Positions 1 through 22,143 of a stretch of 64,000 bases of DNA are shown here, in pieces. The stretch comes from Latrodectus hesperus. Its lineage: Eukaryota > Arthropoda > Arachnida > Araneae > Theridiidae. Each line of letters starts with the position of its first letter. Positions within the stretch are counted from its first letter, which is position 1. The notes under the pieces were generated by a model. The model was not told the DNA's origin and did not search any database. It worked only from the letters and a program-made list of their open reading frames with translations. The stretch lies in NCBI GenBank assembly GCA_037975125.1, contig JAJQOW010000024.1, forward strand, positions 186,001 to 250,000, written 5' to 3'. A program made the position numbers and the translations under genes.

Positions 1-308
1 TCATAATGCTCTCACAACCTTTTCGACCAAATATTCTTAAGAATGCTTCTTTTATGGAAGTGTCCCTAGAGTGCAGAAAGTGAAGGGTGCAAACAGCTGA
101 TAAGCCAGATTTATATCCTTGTATGAGAATAACTAGTGCAGCTTAAAGATCAATGCTTAGACTACAATTGTATTTAAGTTTTCTTTCTCTAACGAAGTTT
201 CATTTTTTTCAGATGTTTCAAAACCATGTACAACTTCGTAATTTTAAATATTGTGTACATTTATTCAAATAAATTGTTACACAACTCATTCGTTATGTCA
301 TTATAATA

Positions 309-310
<2 letters not shown>
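1..310. other. AT-rich non-coding sequence
   Basis: No open frame with coding-like composition and no recognisable repeat. It ends where a TA array begins. Confidence 0.6.

Positions 311-399
<89 letters not shown>
311..399. repeat. (TA)n microsatellite
   Basis: An uninterrupted run of about 44 TA units. It is one of about a dozen long TA arrays in the window. Confidence 0.97.
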
Positions 400-401
<2 letters not shown>

Positions 402-979
402 AGGAATTATAACTTTTTTAAAGAATTATAACTTTCTATACTTCTAAATAATTAATATTTGATATCCTCAAAACTGAAACTTTATTCTGTTGTAAGTTTA
501 TTCTGTTGTATTCAAATAATAACAATGAATAATAATAATAGTATAAAGTAACAATGGACAGTAATAATAGTATTCTGGAAAGAATTTTCCTATATAGTGA
601 TCTATATTAATAACTCACAAAAGAATTAAACCTAAGAAACAACTGGCATTCTTGTGATATATTTACTTACAGAAACATTTCATAAAGCATAAGGATGGCA
701 AGTAGCTATTTCTTATCGCAATGTTAAAGCGAGTATTCATTTTAATTCATGTAAACATAAAAGGACTGTATGAATTAATAAAATATTAAAAGTGAAAACT
801 AATGATACAAATATTCAATTTTCTTCAAAAATATATTTTGTAGAATACTAAGAAATTCTTTGATTTGATAATGCAATAATCAATCTGACTTATCCAATTC
901 CCATGAAATTTATAATTTAACAAATGTTTTATTTTTTAGGATCCAATTTATTTTATCTAAGAATAAGAGATGTTTGATA

Positions 980-981
<2 letters not shown>
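400..981. other. AT-rich non-coding sequence
   Basis: It starts with two near-identical copies of a short motif, AATTATAACTTT, around 405 and 424. Otherwise I see no gene or repeat. Confidence 0.55.

Positions 982-1053
<72 letters not shown>
982..1053. repeat. (TA)n microsatellite
   Basis: An uninterrupted run of about 36 TA units. Confidence 0.97.
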
Positions 1054-1056
<3 letters not shown>

Positions 1057-1175
1057 ATAAGTCAAGCAATGAATCAGTTAAATACTATCACAATAGAACA
1101 TAAAAGTTAAAATGATGAAATTAATTTTTAACTGACAAGGTTTGAATAAACTCCTTCTAATCCATCAAAAGCATG

Positions 1176-6373
<5,198 letters not shown>

Positions 6374-6410
6374 AAATTGCACAGGATTGAAATCAGATAA
6401 AGGAGAAAAT
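6374..6410 (+). repeat. Dispersed repeat motif, copy 1
   Basis: A 37-bp segment with a core reading AGGATTGAAA then CAGATAAAGG. It recurs exactly 840 bp downstream at 7214-7250 with about six mismatches. Flanking sequence diverges quickly, so this looks like the conserved core of a decayed interspersed repeat. I cannot name the family. Confidence 0.5.
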
Positions 6411-7213
6411 AAATCAAAGTGGTAGAAAAATGAATCGGATAAAGCAAAGATCTAGAAAGTTTTATTTGTGTATCTCCATCAATGAATATAGAGGATAAGG
6501 GACGTTCTTTTTACCATAAATAGGTCGCATTCAAGAATATTTTTTATTATATTTATGCTCGTGTAAATATTATTCAAATAAATCTAATTGAACACTTAAA
6601 AATAAATATATATGTAAATACCTTGAAGTAAAATCATTAACTTATGAATTGAATCTAAATCCATTAACATTCCATGTTATTTTACAATGTCCTTTTTCAA
6701 GTAAAATTAAGCTATGAATATATCTCTACAAATAGAAATTATGTATAACTTAATTGTTTTATAAAATATATGAGCTCAGTTTTATTACATCAAAATAGAA
6801 TTGATATTCAAAACAATACATATATAAATACTATATTTATAGTTACTTATAAATACTTTTTTAATTAAAATTATAGATAAAAGCCAGAAAATAATTTATA
6901 ATGATCTAAATTTTTGTTCTTAAATATTAAGTGTAAACGTAGCACTTTTGCTCATGAACTAAAGATAAAGTAAAATTGGAAAATAAAAATTTCAAAGGAA
7001 AACAAATATAACATCACATGAAGCCTATATACAAAATAAAGAAGATAAATAACGGGTAAAAATAATCATAAAAAATGATATTTCTTGAAGCAATTAGAAA
7101 AGACATGCCGTTTTAGAAACTTAATAGTACATATGATTGCATGACGCTTTATATAAAGTGTGTATTCTCATGTATAAAAATACGCTTCTTACAACATTGT
7201 GGTAAGTTTATGC
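6411..7213. other. AT-rich non-coding between two repeat copies
   Basis: No coding-like frame or known element recognised. Confidence 0.5.
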
Positions 7214-7250
7214 AAATTATCTAGGATTGAAACCAGATAAAGGTGAAAAT
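7214..7250 (+). repeat. Dispersed repeat motif, copy 2
   Basis: Second copy of the motif at 6374-6410, in the same orientation. It is followed by a stretch ending in ATAACGTCACATTTGG near 7280 that the first copy lacks, so copy 2 may keep more of the parent repeat. Confidence 0.5.
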
Positions 7251-7379
7251 TGTCACAGTGATTTTCATAACGTCACATTTGGATATTGAAAAACCTAGAA
7301 TAGTTAGCGCTCTAAAATTCTGATAAACAAATAAGAAATAGTTAAATTGATGGAACTCTCAACTGAGCAGATTTACACA

Positions 7380-7905
7380 TACTGAAGGACTAGGTGAAGC
7401 TGCCCCAGTGGAAGTTGTGGAGATGATTTACTTCTCTGGCATTCTCGACAGTATGAAACATACCGACGTATGCTCCCATACAGCCCTGGTCAAAAGTATT
7501 TTCTCCTTATCCAGTCGTACGTTTTGGCGAAACCGGTCTCTGACTGCCGGTCAAAATGACCGGCAGTTGCAGCACCGTGAAGATTTCTTAGAAAATCACT
7601 AGGAAGCTGTTTTGGTAGCAACAAGAGCTACTGCTGTCCCATCGGAACATTGCTTCTTTTATACAGTACACCACTTCTTATTTGATAATTTTGATACGAC
7701 TCACCTTTATTAAGGATTCCTATGATGGTCTTCAACTGTTTATCCTTTAGTTGTTCTTTTTCGTATTCTTCGATTGTTGCGAGGGACGGGATTTCGTCAT
7801 TGCTTTCAAGTGTTGATTCAACAAGGGGCTTCCTTGACAGAGAATCCGCATCCGAATGTTTACGGCAGCTCTCGTAGGTAATATTTATGTCATATTCTTG
7901 TAACC
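7380..7905 (-). pseudogene. Ty3/gypsy-type pol remnant (RNase H end to integrase zinc domain)
   Basis: This is a fragment of an LTR-retrotransposon polyprotein. Reading right to left, the minus strand gives the end of the RNase H domain (LQEYDINITY, then KHSDADSLSRKP, the usual H-x-DADxLSR box). A charged linker follows, then the tether before integrase (YQIRSGVLYKR). After an in-frame stop near 7630 comes the integrase zinc-binding domain, with its His pair in LHGAATAGHF and its Cys pair in CRECQRSK. Reverse transcriptase, the integrase catalytic core and both LTRs are missing. Stops and a frame change make it non-functional. The right end coincides with a tRNA-like SINE. The family assignment is firm from these motifs; the exact lineage is not determined. 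Confidence 0.88.
7543..7567. repeat. Perfect 11-bp inverted repeat with 3-nt loop
   Basis: The arms ACTGCCGGTCA and TGACCGGCAGT flank AAA. It lies inside the integrase zinc-domain remnant, where an 18-bp in-frame insertion (about 7535-7552) between the His pair and the next conserved block creates one arm. Confidence 0.85.
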
Positions 7906-8040
7906 TGTGTGTGTGAGAGTCTTCCCGATGGATCCTTAACGTTCTAGAGGCAACATGCCTCGCTTGCTTTTGAACCCGCAACCTCTGGATCACGAATCCG
8001 CTGCTTCACCGACTGAGCCACGAAGTCCTTGATCCAGAGG
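7906..8040 (-). mobile_element. tRNA-derived SINE-like element
   Basis: On the minus strand there is a good RNA polymerase III A-box-like motif, TGGCTCAGTCGG (8009-8020). About 35 nt downstream is a weaker B-box-like motif, GGTTCAAAAGC (7966-7976). The body ends in a short CA-rich tail at 7906-7915 that joins the gypsy remnant directly. The cloverleaf is imperfect and a tail follows, so I read it as a tRNA-derived SINE or tRNA pseudogene, not a working tRNA. An 11-bp perfect inverted repeat (7982-7992 and 8030-8040) brackets the A-box half. Confidence 0.55.
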
Positions 8041-8053
8041 AATAATTTTTGCT

Positions 8054-9141
<1,088 letters not shown>

Positions 9142-9143
9142 TA

Positions 9144-9351
9144 CAATCTATGTAAAAATTTTAAGGCCAGTAGACATTTTTGATAAAATGGAAATATTTA
9201 AACTGAGGAAATGAAATACCACTTGCTTGATAATTATTAACCTTAAATAAAAGTAAAAAAGTAGAAAAATTAATTTGCAAACATTTTATTTTTAGAAAAT
9301 ATTACAAAACCCACAGAAGAATATTTGAACCTGAGTAAAATCTTTAAGGCC
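9144..9351. repeat. Left terminal region of Tc3-like element, two motif copies
   Basis: The outer motif is at 9144-9168 and the inner motif at 9330-9351, both ending in TTAAGGCC. Such paired motifs are transposase binding sites in related elements; binding here is inferred. Confidence 0.82.
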
Positions 9352-9439
9352 AACATAGAATATAACATATAAGAAAAAATTACAAATTTTTAGAAGACTG
9401 GGTAGGAACCGTTTCTTCAAATTACTTCATATATTCTTG

Positions 9440-10140
9440 TTTTCATGGATGAAGCGAGTTTTTGGCAAATGGTGGGGTTGGTTTTAAACCATTCAACTTC
9501 GATAATAGATTTCATCTCTGTTGTTGATGTAAAATGTCTTCCATTTGCATAAACTCTTCTTGCTAAGTCACCACAAAGGTTCTCGATTGGGTGAGGTCAG
9601 GAGATCTAGCCGGCTATTTCACAGTTTCAACATTGTTGACTTGGAACCAATTTTTTGTGCTGTTACTGGAATGGATCAATGCATTTTCTTGATGATATTT
9701 TCAATTTTCTCCAGCAAGACATTCAGTATTTGGCAAAAGATGATTTGTTAGGACATTTTGGTATCCTTGTGAATTCATTCTACCTGAAACGAATGCAATT
9801 GAACCCACACCATTGTAAGCAAAATAGCCCCAAATCATAACAGACCCTCCTCCTAATTGGCGCTAGGAGAATACTTATTTTCATTACTTATATCATGCCA
9901 TTAGAAATTTCAGCCATCTGGTCCATCCAAATTCTATTTTTTTCGTTAGAAAAAATAATTTCTATCCATTGGTTGTCCCAGGTCATGACTTTTTGGACAA
10001 AGTTCAAACGTTCTATTTTGTGTCTCTGTAGTAACTGAGGCTTAGTCAATATTGTTGAATAAGTGTACCCTCCAGACTTTCTAATTGTGTTATAAATCGT
10101 TTTTGACACACTTTTAAACCTGTCTGACAGTATCCTTTTT
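9440..10140 (-). pseudogene. Tc3-like transposase, catalytic half (broken)
   Basis: The minus strand translates to a Tc3-family DDE domain. From right to left it has the linker with KTIYNTIRKSGGY and KPQLLQRHKIERL, then the first catalytic box IIFSNEK, where the usual Asp of FSDEK is Asn. Next come GGGSVMIWGYFAYNGVGS and GRMNSQGYQNVLTNHLLP. The second box has Glu for Asp (ENALIH for DNAPIH). The block PARSPDL precedes a frame change that destroys the catalytic Glu region. Several stops follow. At least two of three catalytic acids are lost. The N-terminal half lies 3.5 kb away at 13650-13886 because a LINE split the gene. Confidence 0.87.
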
Positions 10141-10150
10141 TATCAGTTGA

Positions 10151-11913
10151 ACGGATACACCATGCATACTGTCCCTCGTGGACGACAGGTAGCCTCTGGA
10201 ATGGTTATTGGAATTGGTAATGACTGTGCCTCCAAAACTAAAATTTTACATACTATGAACGCAAGTGATAAGCTGGAGACAGTTCAAATAGACATTTGGC
10301 TGGACAGGAGCCATTTTCGAATCGTGGCCGCCTATAACCCTCCCACAAACATTTTTGACTTTACATTGTTGGAACAGGCAATAACGAATTCTACTATAGT
10401 AATCGGTGATTTCAACGCTCCTTCGACTTGGTGGGGTTACGAGAGAACCACAAGTGTTGGTTGTACACTTGAGACTCTAATTGACAACTGCTCTTTAGAC
10501 CCTATTGATACGGGACCAACTTTCTTTTCATTTGATGGACATTCTAGTAGACCTGACTTACTGCTTCCTCATACCAGCCTAGTGAATAGATGTGAACATC
10601 ATCTTCTTGACGACCCCTCTGGCTGTGGTCATCGTATTATTGCAGCAAAAATCACACCTAAAGTCAAAGTCTTCCAGCAAAGAGTTCTCAGCCGTTGGAA
10701 TTTTAGGAAGGCCAAATGGCGTGAGTATGCTGCCGAGACTGATACTAAATTAACTGGGAATCTTATTGCCTCTAACCCAGACATCACTTTCAGAAATATT
10801 GCTGAGGTGCTTCTCTCTGCGGCTTCTAAATGCATACCGAGAGGTCAAGTGAAGAAGGTCCTCCCTTTCTGGACGGAAAAACTCACAAATCTGAAGGAGA
10901 CTAGGAACAGGGCCAGAGAAACTGCAGAACAAATAGGAAAACTCGCTGATTGCATTAACTTGAGAAGAGCACAGGCTGCACTTAAGAAAGAGATCATCCA
11001 GAGCAAACGGCGTGCTTTTAGAGATTTTGCAGCAAACCTTGACTATCGCAGGGATGGCGCCAAGGCCCATCGTTTCATATCTAGACTTAATAACGCCAAA
11101 CAACCAAGTAAAGTGACCCCAATTTCCAATGGTAATAACTTTGTTACCTGCAGAACAGAAATTGTCGACCTTTCTTGTAGGAGATTCTCATCCTGCTCCT
11201 CTACTTTCCCTCACCGTAGAGGAAACACTGTCCCTAGTGCGGTCCTGCCCGAATTTGACAGTGCTGTCTTGGATGACGATTTCAGTGAAGCTGAGCTGAG
11301 ACTGGCTATCGCATCTTTAAAGACAAAGAAGGCCTGCGGCCCTGATAATATTTTCTCAGAGTTCATCATCCACCTCTGGGGCAGGGCTCTGTTCGTGCTT
11401 CTCGAGGCTATTAATCAAACATTGAATCAAGGTACCCCTGTCGTGTGGAGGAAGGCGGAGGTAATTCCTATTTTGAAGAAGGGTAAAGATCCTTGTTTAA
11501 CTGAGAGCTACAGACATATAAGCCTGACATGTGTCTTATGTAAAGTTATGAAACGTATGGTCAACAATCGTCTTCAGGTGTTTTTGGACCGATACCAAGT
11601 GATTAGACATGAGCAAGCTGGCTTTCGTAAGCACATGTCTACCACAGATCAGATTATGAAACTAACCCAGTTCGTAAAAGATGGTTTTCATCGAAAGATG
11701 TCTACGCTTGCCTGCTTTATCGATTTTAAGGGAGCCTATGATACTGTGAGTCGGAAGATATTGTTAAACAAGTTGGTTAATCTTAACATCCATGGCAACA
11801 TGCTGAAATGGCTTACGAGTTACTTGTCTCAGAGGTTCATTAGAGTTCGATATCATGACACCTCCTCAGGCTTTCGTCAGCAAAAGAGAGGCCTCCCCAG
11901 GGAGCAGTTCTAA
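10151..11913 (+). pseudogene. LINE ORF2: endonuclease and N-terminal half of reverse transcriptase
   Basis: This open stretch of about 588 codons is the longest in the window. The first ~170 residues are the C-terminal two thirds of an exonuclease-endonuclease-phosphatase fold: GMVIGIG, then YNPP, IVIGDFNAPSTWWG near residue 84, PDLLLPH, and SGCGHRIIAAKI where the catalytic SDH motif normally lies. A basic linker follows. RT begins near residue 391 (KKACGPDNI) and includes WRKAEVIPILKKGKDP, HEQAGFRKHMSTTDQI and the first catalytic Asp in FIDFKGAYD (11716-11742). The first codon is a TTG at the insertion boundary, so this is not a real start. The frame ends by a one-base loss in a C run near 11895-11900, in the conserved GLPQG motif. 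Confidence 0.92.
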
Positions 11914-12224
11914 GCTGTGTCCTATTTAACATCATGATCAATGACCTAATTAGTAAACTGAAATTGCTTGGAATGGAGGTTTTGTGTTTTGCTGATGATC
12001 TCGTTATGTGGTTAACGAGCAGTGACATCCAATCTACAGAAGATTGTCTTAATAATGCGTTAAAGCACCTTAATGCATGGTGTCTGGAGAATGATATGGT
12101 TGTAAATGAAAAAAAAACAATCGCACAACTTTTTACTTTGTCTACAAAACAACATTCTGTGAATCCTGTGTACGACACACTTCCTCTAAAAATTACACAA
12201 GCTACTAACTACCCCTTGGTGTGA
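11895..12224 (+). pseudogene. LINE ORF2 continued: reverse transcriptase palm
   Basis: The next frame continues the RT without losing sequence: AVLSCVLFNIMINDL, then the catalytic box FADDLVMW (11988 onward), the counterpart of YADD. It goes on through LNAWCLENDMVVNEKKT, the usual motif D region. Both Asp residues are retained. The frame breaks again near 12205-12212 by a net one-base change. Confidence 0.9.
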
Positions 12225-12690
12225 CCATGGATAAAAGGCTTAGCTGGGCTCCACATATCGATAATATTCAAAAGAAAGCTACTGATAGACTTCAAATCCT
12301 GAGACGTCTTACGGGCACCACTTGGAGGGCCAATCAAGACGTCCTTGCCACTACTTATAAATCATTTATTTGCCCTGTTCATGAATATAGCTGTGAAGCG
12401 CTGTCAACAGCTAGCGAAACTACAGACAGAAACTTAACGTCGTCCAAAATAATGCCCTTCGAATTGTCTGCGGTGCTGCTGTTTCCACTCACATCACTGC
12501 TCTTGAGAGCCACACGCAAATTGAGCCCCTTGAAGCTCGTCGTGACAAAGTCCTTCTGAGATACTTTGAGAGATCTCGCCGTGTCAGTGATGGTTTTTGG
12601 GAGACTTACAAAACTGCTAAATTGCGTTTAGTGACACAGCTTACCCCTCTGGAAAAATCATTATTGCTTCAGAGAAAGTATAAGGTTTAA
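12213..12690 (+). pseudogene. LINE ORF2 continued: RT thumb and connection
   Basis: It begins with LGVTMDKRLSWAPHI, the conserved segment after motif D in LINE RTs, then KKATDRLQILRRLTGTTW. A frame change near 12435 shifts to QNNALRIVCGA and EARRDKVLLRYFERSRR. These match the thumb and the helical connection to RNase H. The second frame stays open to a TAA near 12690. Confidence 0.85.
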
Positions 12691-12726
12691 TCCAGTGAAC
12701 GACTCCATTTTCCCCGGCCAACGCTT

Positions 12727-13335
12727 GTGAAAGATATACCCAACATCCCTGTTTGCTTAAACCTCGCTGGCATAAAGGATCGCAAAGAGGATGTCTTACC
12801 ACACATCTTAAAAGTCGCCACACTGGATATGCTTGTATCTATATATCCAATGGCAGAATGGCACCATGTATACACAGACGGCTCGGCAATGGGCGAGAAT
12901 TGTGGTGCTGGCTTTTATTCATCTCTTGATGAGGGTTCTTTTCCGGTCGGCAAACATATGACAAACTTTGACGGGGAGGTAGCTGCTATTTGTGAGGCTG
13001 CCAGAAGATTAATGCAACTGCCGGGCCTTAAAAAGGTGGTTTTCCTTTCTGACTCAACAGCAGCTTTTCAGGCCATAACTTCATTGTTCCCATATGATGC
13101 TCTTGTTATGGCCTGCCGGGAAATCCTTTCACAACTTCAAGAAAGAACTGAAATCTGTTTGCAATGGGTGCCAGGGCATTATGATATTGATGGCAAAGAG
13201 CGTGCAGATAGGCTTGCCAAATCTGGATGTGACTTGACCCGAGAAGACAGGCCTATAAGCTTTTCTGCTGCACGTAGTACTATTAATCTACGCATTAAAA
13301 AATCAATTAGGACAGCCTGGGAGGCAGCTGCTGGA
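12727..13335 (+). pseudogene. LINE ORF2 continued: RNase H domain
   Basis: It would degrade template RNA during element replication. The four catalytic signatures are visible in order: YTDGSAMGENCGAGFY (Asp), FDGEVAAICEA (Glu), LSDSTAAFQAI (Asp) and WVPGHYDIDGKERADRLAK (His and Asp). The domain looks catalytically complete, although upstream and downstream frameshifts separate it from the rest. The presence of RNase H helps exclude L1-type and most Jockey-type LINEs. Confidence 0.9.
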
Positions 13336-13628
13336 TGGAGACGGTTGTCAGATGCAATACCATCCCCAACAGCCTGCCGCGTGGAGTGGCGGTTGTCACC
13401 TTCAGGATGGCAACGGGTCACGACTACCTTCAGAAGCATCTCCACAGGCATCTCCACCTTGCCGATACTCCCCTCTGCTCCCTGTGTTTTACAGGCGAGG
13501 GTACAGCCGAACACCTGGCTTACTGTAATGCTCTGGAACAGGCCGACAACGACTTGCATGGGTGGGCTGGACTCTACTGGGAAGCAAGCCACCAAATGGC
13601 CCATCGGTCACGGGCGGGTGTTGGATGA
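13335..13628 (+). pseudogene. LINE ORF2 continued: C-terminal CCHC-like domain
   Basis: After another frame change the C-terminus reads ATGHDYLQKHLHR, then a putative zinc site CSLC...EHLAYC with spacing CX2CX8HX3C, then LYWEASHQMA. The same spacing occurs in the independent copies at 14176-14964 and 23090-24205, which shows it is a real family feature. Its function is presumably nucleic-acid binding. Confidence 0.82.
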
Positions 13629-13649
13629 AGAAGAAGAAAAAGTTTCCTA

Positions 13650-13886
13650 GTTGAGTACTTTCTAGTAGATGCAAGTTTGCAAACTCTTCTTTCATCACGT
13701 GAGGACAAAGCTTTAAGTCTTCCCCACTATTCTTTTTACCTTAATTGTCTTTCAATTTTAAAAAATTTGTTGACTAGTCTTTGATCTTCCTATCTTTAAT
13801 GCAATAGCACGACTACTCATTCTTGATGAAGACAAAGTTTCGATCTGTCTTCTTTCACGATCAGTTAACTTCTTACCCTTCGCCAT
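13650..13886 (-). pseudogene. Tc3-like transposase, N-terminal DNA-binding half
   Basis: The minus-strand ATG at 13884-13886 opens MAKGKKLTDRERRQIETL, the first helix-turn-helix of Tc3-type transposases, followed by SSRAIALKIGRSKT. After a frame change the second DNA-binding region reads RDERRVCKLASTRKYSTRK and stops at the LINE junction. The gene resumes at 10140 on the other side of the insertion. Confidence 0.86.
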
Positions 13887-14189
13887 CTTGACAAAGATCA
13901 CCAATACATCGAAGAAACGTAAGAAAAATATGAAAACTGCAGCTTTCTCATAAGCTAATAGTTGCAATGATCATTACACGATTATATTATATTTATTTTT
14001 AAAAAATGACTGATGGCCTTAAAGTTTTTACTCAGGCAGAAATACTAACTTTGTAACCACATCTTTCTCATTATTATGTATTTACAAATTATGTTTACAG
14101 CATTTATTTCCTATCAATGATCTTTAATAATTAATATTATTTGAATCCCTTTTATTTCATATTACATTTTCTCAATAACATCCCCTCTG

Positions 14190-14600
14190 AAGCTGTAAAA
14201 ATTTATACTGATGGTAGTATAAATGAAAATGGCCACACTGGATGCGGAATGTTTCTTAAAACTGAAACTAAAAATTTTTTTCTAATACAACGCAATGCTG
14301 ATTTCAGTTCCGTCTTTTGTGCAGAACTTACAGCCATTGATATGGCTCTGGACTTAAAAAACAGTTAAACGGCGAGATTTGGATTCTAGTTGATAGTCGT
14401 AGCGTTATTCAGTACCTTGAAAACTGGAGGAATATTGTGGACCAGAGAGGAATTTGTGTTTTTAAAAAGCTTAAAGCATTATCTGAGTCCTCACTTATTC
14501 CTTTTCAATGGATTCCATCACATGTCGATCTTAAATATAACGATATCACCGATGGTCTTGTTAAGGGTAAATCATTGCTGCCTCTCTGACTTTCCAAGAA
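14190..14600 (+). pseudogene. LINE RNase H domain fragment (copy 2)
   Basis: The first frame carries KIYTDGSINENGHTGCG (catalytic Asp) and FCAELTAIDMAL (catalytic Glu). A frame change near 14368 leads to WILVDSRSVIQYL (third acid, in VDSRS) and IPFQWIPSHVDLKYND. A stop follows near 14587. All four active-site regions can be traced across two frames. Confidence 0.85.
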
Positions 14601-14609
14601 ATCTTCTCT

Positions 14610-14951
14610 AGGAGTAGGGCTCTTGCCAACTCATCTTGGAAAATTCCGCTGACTCATCCTTGGTACTATGGCTCTGATCCTGGGGGATCTTTGAGTCTCG
14701 ACGGTGAAAGACGTGATCAGACTGTCTTGTCCAGACTCAGATCCGGCCATCTTTGGACTCTACGGTTCTCCCAGGGCAAACAAGTCTTTCCCACCTGCAC
14801 TTCGTGCAATACTAACGAAGCCAGTCCCGAACACCTACTGAACTGCATTGGCTTTTCAAAGCGTAAACTTTTATACAGCCTTGGAGCTGTCCTCGATTCT
14901 TTGAAGACGAAGGATGTACATGGACCTAGTCTGATTCAAACCAGAGAATAA
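14610..14951 (+). pseudogene. LINE C-terminal CCHC-like domain (copy 2)
   Basis: It reads RRDQTVLSRLRSGHLWTLRF, then CTSCNTNEASPEHLLNC, the CX2CX8HX3C spacing seen in copy 1. The frame ends with a stop 13 bp before the A-rich tail, so the natural C-terminus seems to be kept. Confidence 0.85.
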
Positions 14952-15012
14952 GAAAGAAGAAAATATTTTCTCAAAAATTTTTCTTGGCCCTAAAGTTTTT
15001 ACTGAGGCTGTA

Positions 15013-22069
<7,057 letters not shown>

Positions 22070-22140
<71 letters not shown>
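22070..22140. repeat. (TA)n microsatellite
   Basis: About 35 TA units. Confidence 0.97.

Positions 22141-22143
<3 letters not shown>

Larger units (their letters stand above)
10151..13641 (+). mobile_element. 5'-truncated LINE (APE endonuclease-RT-RNase H), copy 1
   Basis: A non-LTR retrotransposon inserted in the Tc3-like transposase gene. It keeps most of the apurinic-type endonuclease, the whole reverse transcriptase, RNase H and a C-terminal CCHC-like domain. It ends in an A-rich GAAGAAGAAGAAAAA tail. ORF1 and the start of the endonuclease are missing, typical of incomplete target-primed reverse transcription. The flanks share AGTTGA (10145-10150, 13649-13654) inside a diverged 13-bp window, the probable target-site duplication. 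The RNase H domain places it among the I/R1/LOA-like group; the exact clade is undecided. Several frameshifts make it inactive. Confidence 0.9.
14176..14964 (+). mobile_element. 5'-truncated LINE 3' fragment, copy 2
   Basis: An independent retrotransposition into the right terminal region of the Tc3-like element. A perfect 10-bp target-site duplication ATTTTCTCAA flanks it (14166-14175 and 14965-14974). The element ends in AAGAAAGAAGAAAAT, an A-rich tail like that of copy 1. It contains RNase H and the CCHC-like C-terminus only. Its protein differs clearly from copy 1, so it belongs to a related but distinct family. Confidence 0.88.
9144..15010 (-). mobile_element. Tc3-like DNA transposon, interrupted by two LINE insertions
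   Basis: A cut-and-paste Tc1/mariner superfamily element with its transposase on the minus strand. The outer ends 9144-9168 and 14986-15010 are imperfect inverted repeats (about 19 of 25 positions). Both begin with CA, as mariner-type ends do, and are flanked by TA (9142-9143, 15011-15012). A second copy of the terminal motif sits inside each end (9330-9351 and 14015-14036, 21 of 22 identical in inverted orientation). This is the two-site IR/DR layout known from Tc3 and Sleeping Beauty type elements. Removing the two LINE insertions leaves about 1.56 kb, a normal autonomous length. The terminal region then measures about 200 bp on the left and 189 bp on the right, which supports the reconstruction. 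The transposase is broken, so the copy is dead. Confidence 0.88.
14015..15010. repeat. Right terminal region of Tc3-like element, split by a LINE
   Basis: The inner motif GGCCTTAAAGTTTTTACT... is at 14015-14036 and the outer motif GGCCCTAAAGTTTTTACT... at 14986-15010. The 789-bp LINE fragment sits between them. Confidence 0.82.

Noticed and set aside
7400..7602. 64-codon plus-strand frame
   Set aside because: It is the antisense of the gypsy integrase zinc-domain remnant.
10629..12178. Antisense frames across the LINE
   Set aside because: They are shadows of the plus-strand endonuclease/RT gene, with no motif of their own. The same holds for 12641-12875 and 13179-13698.
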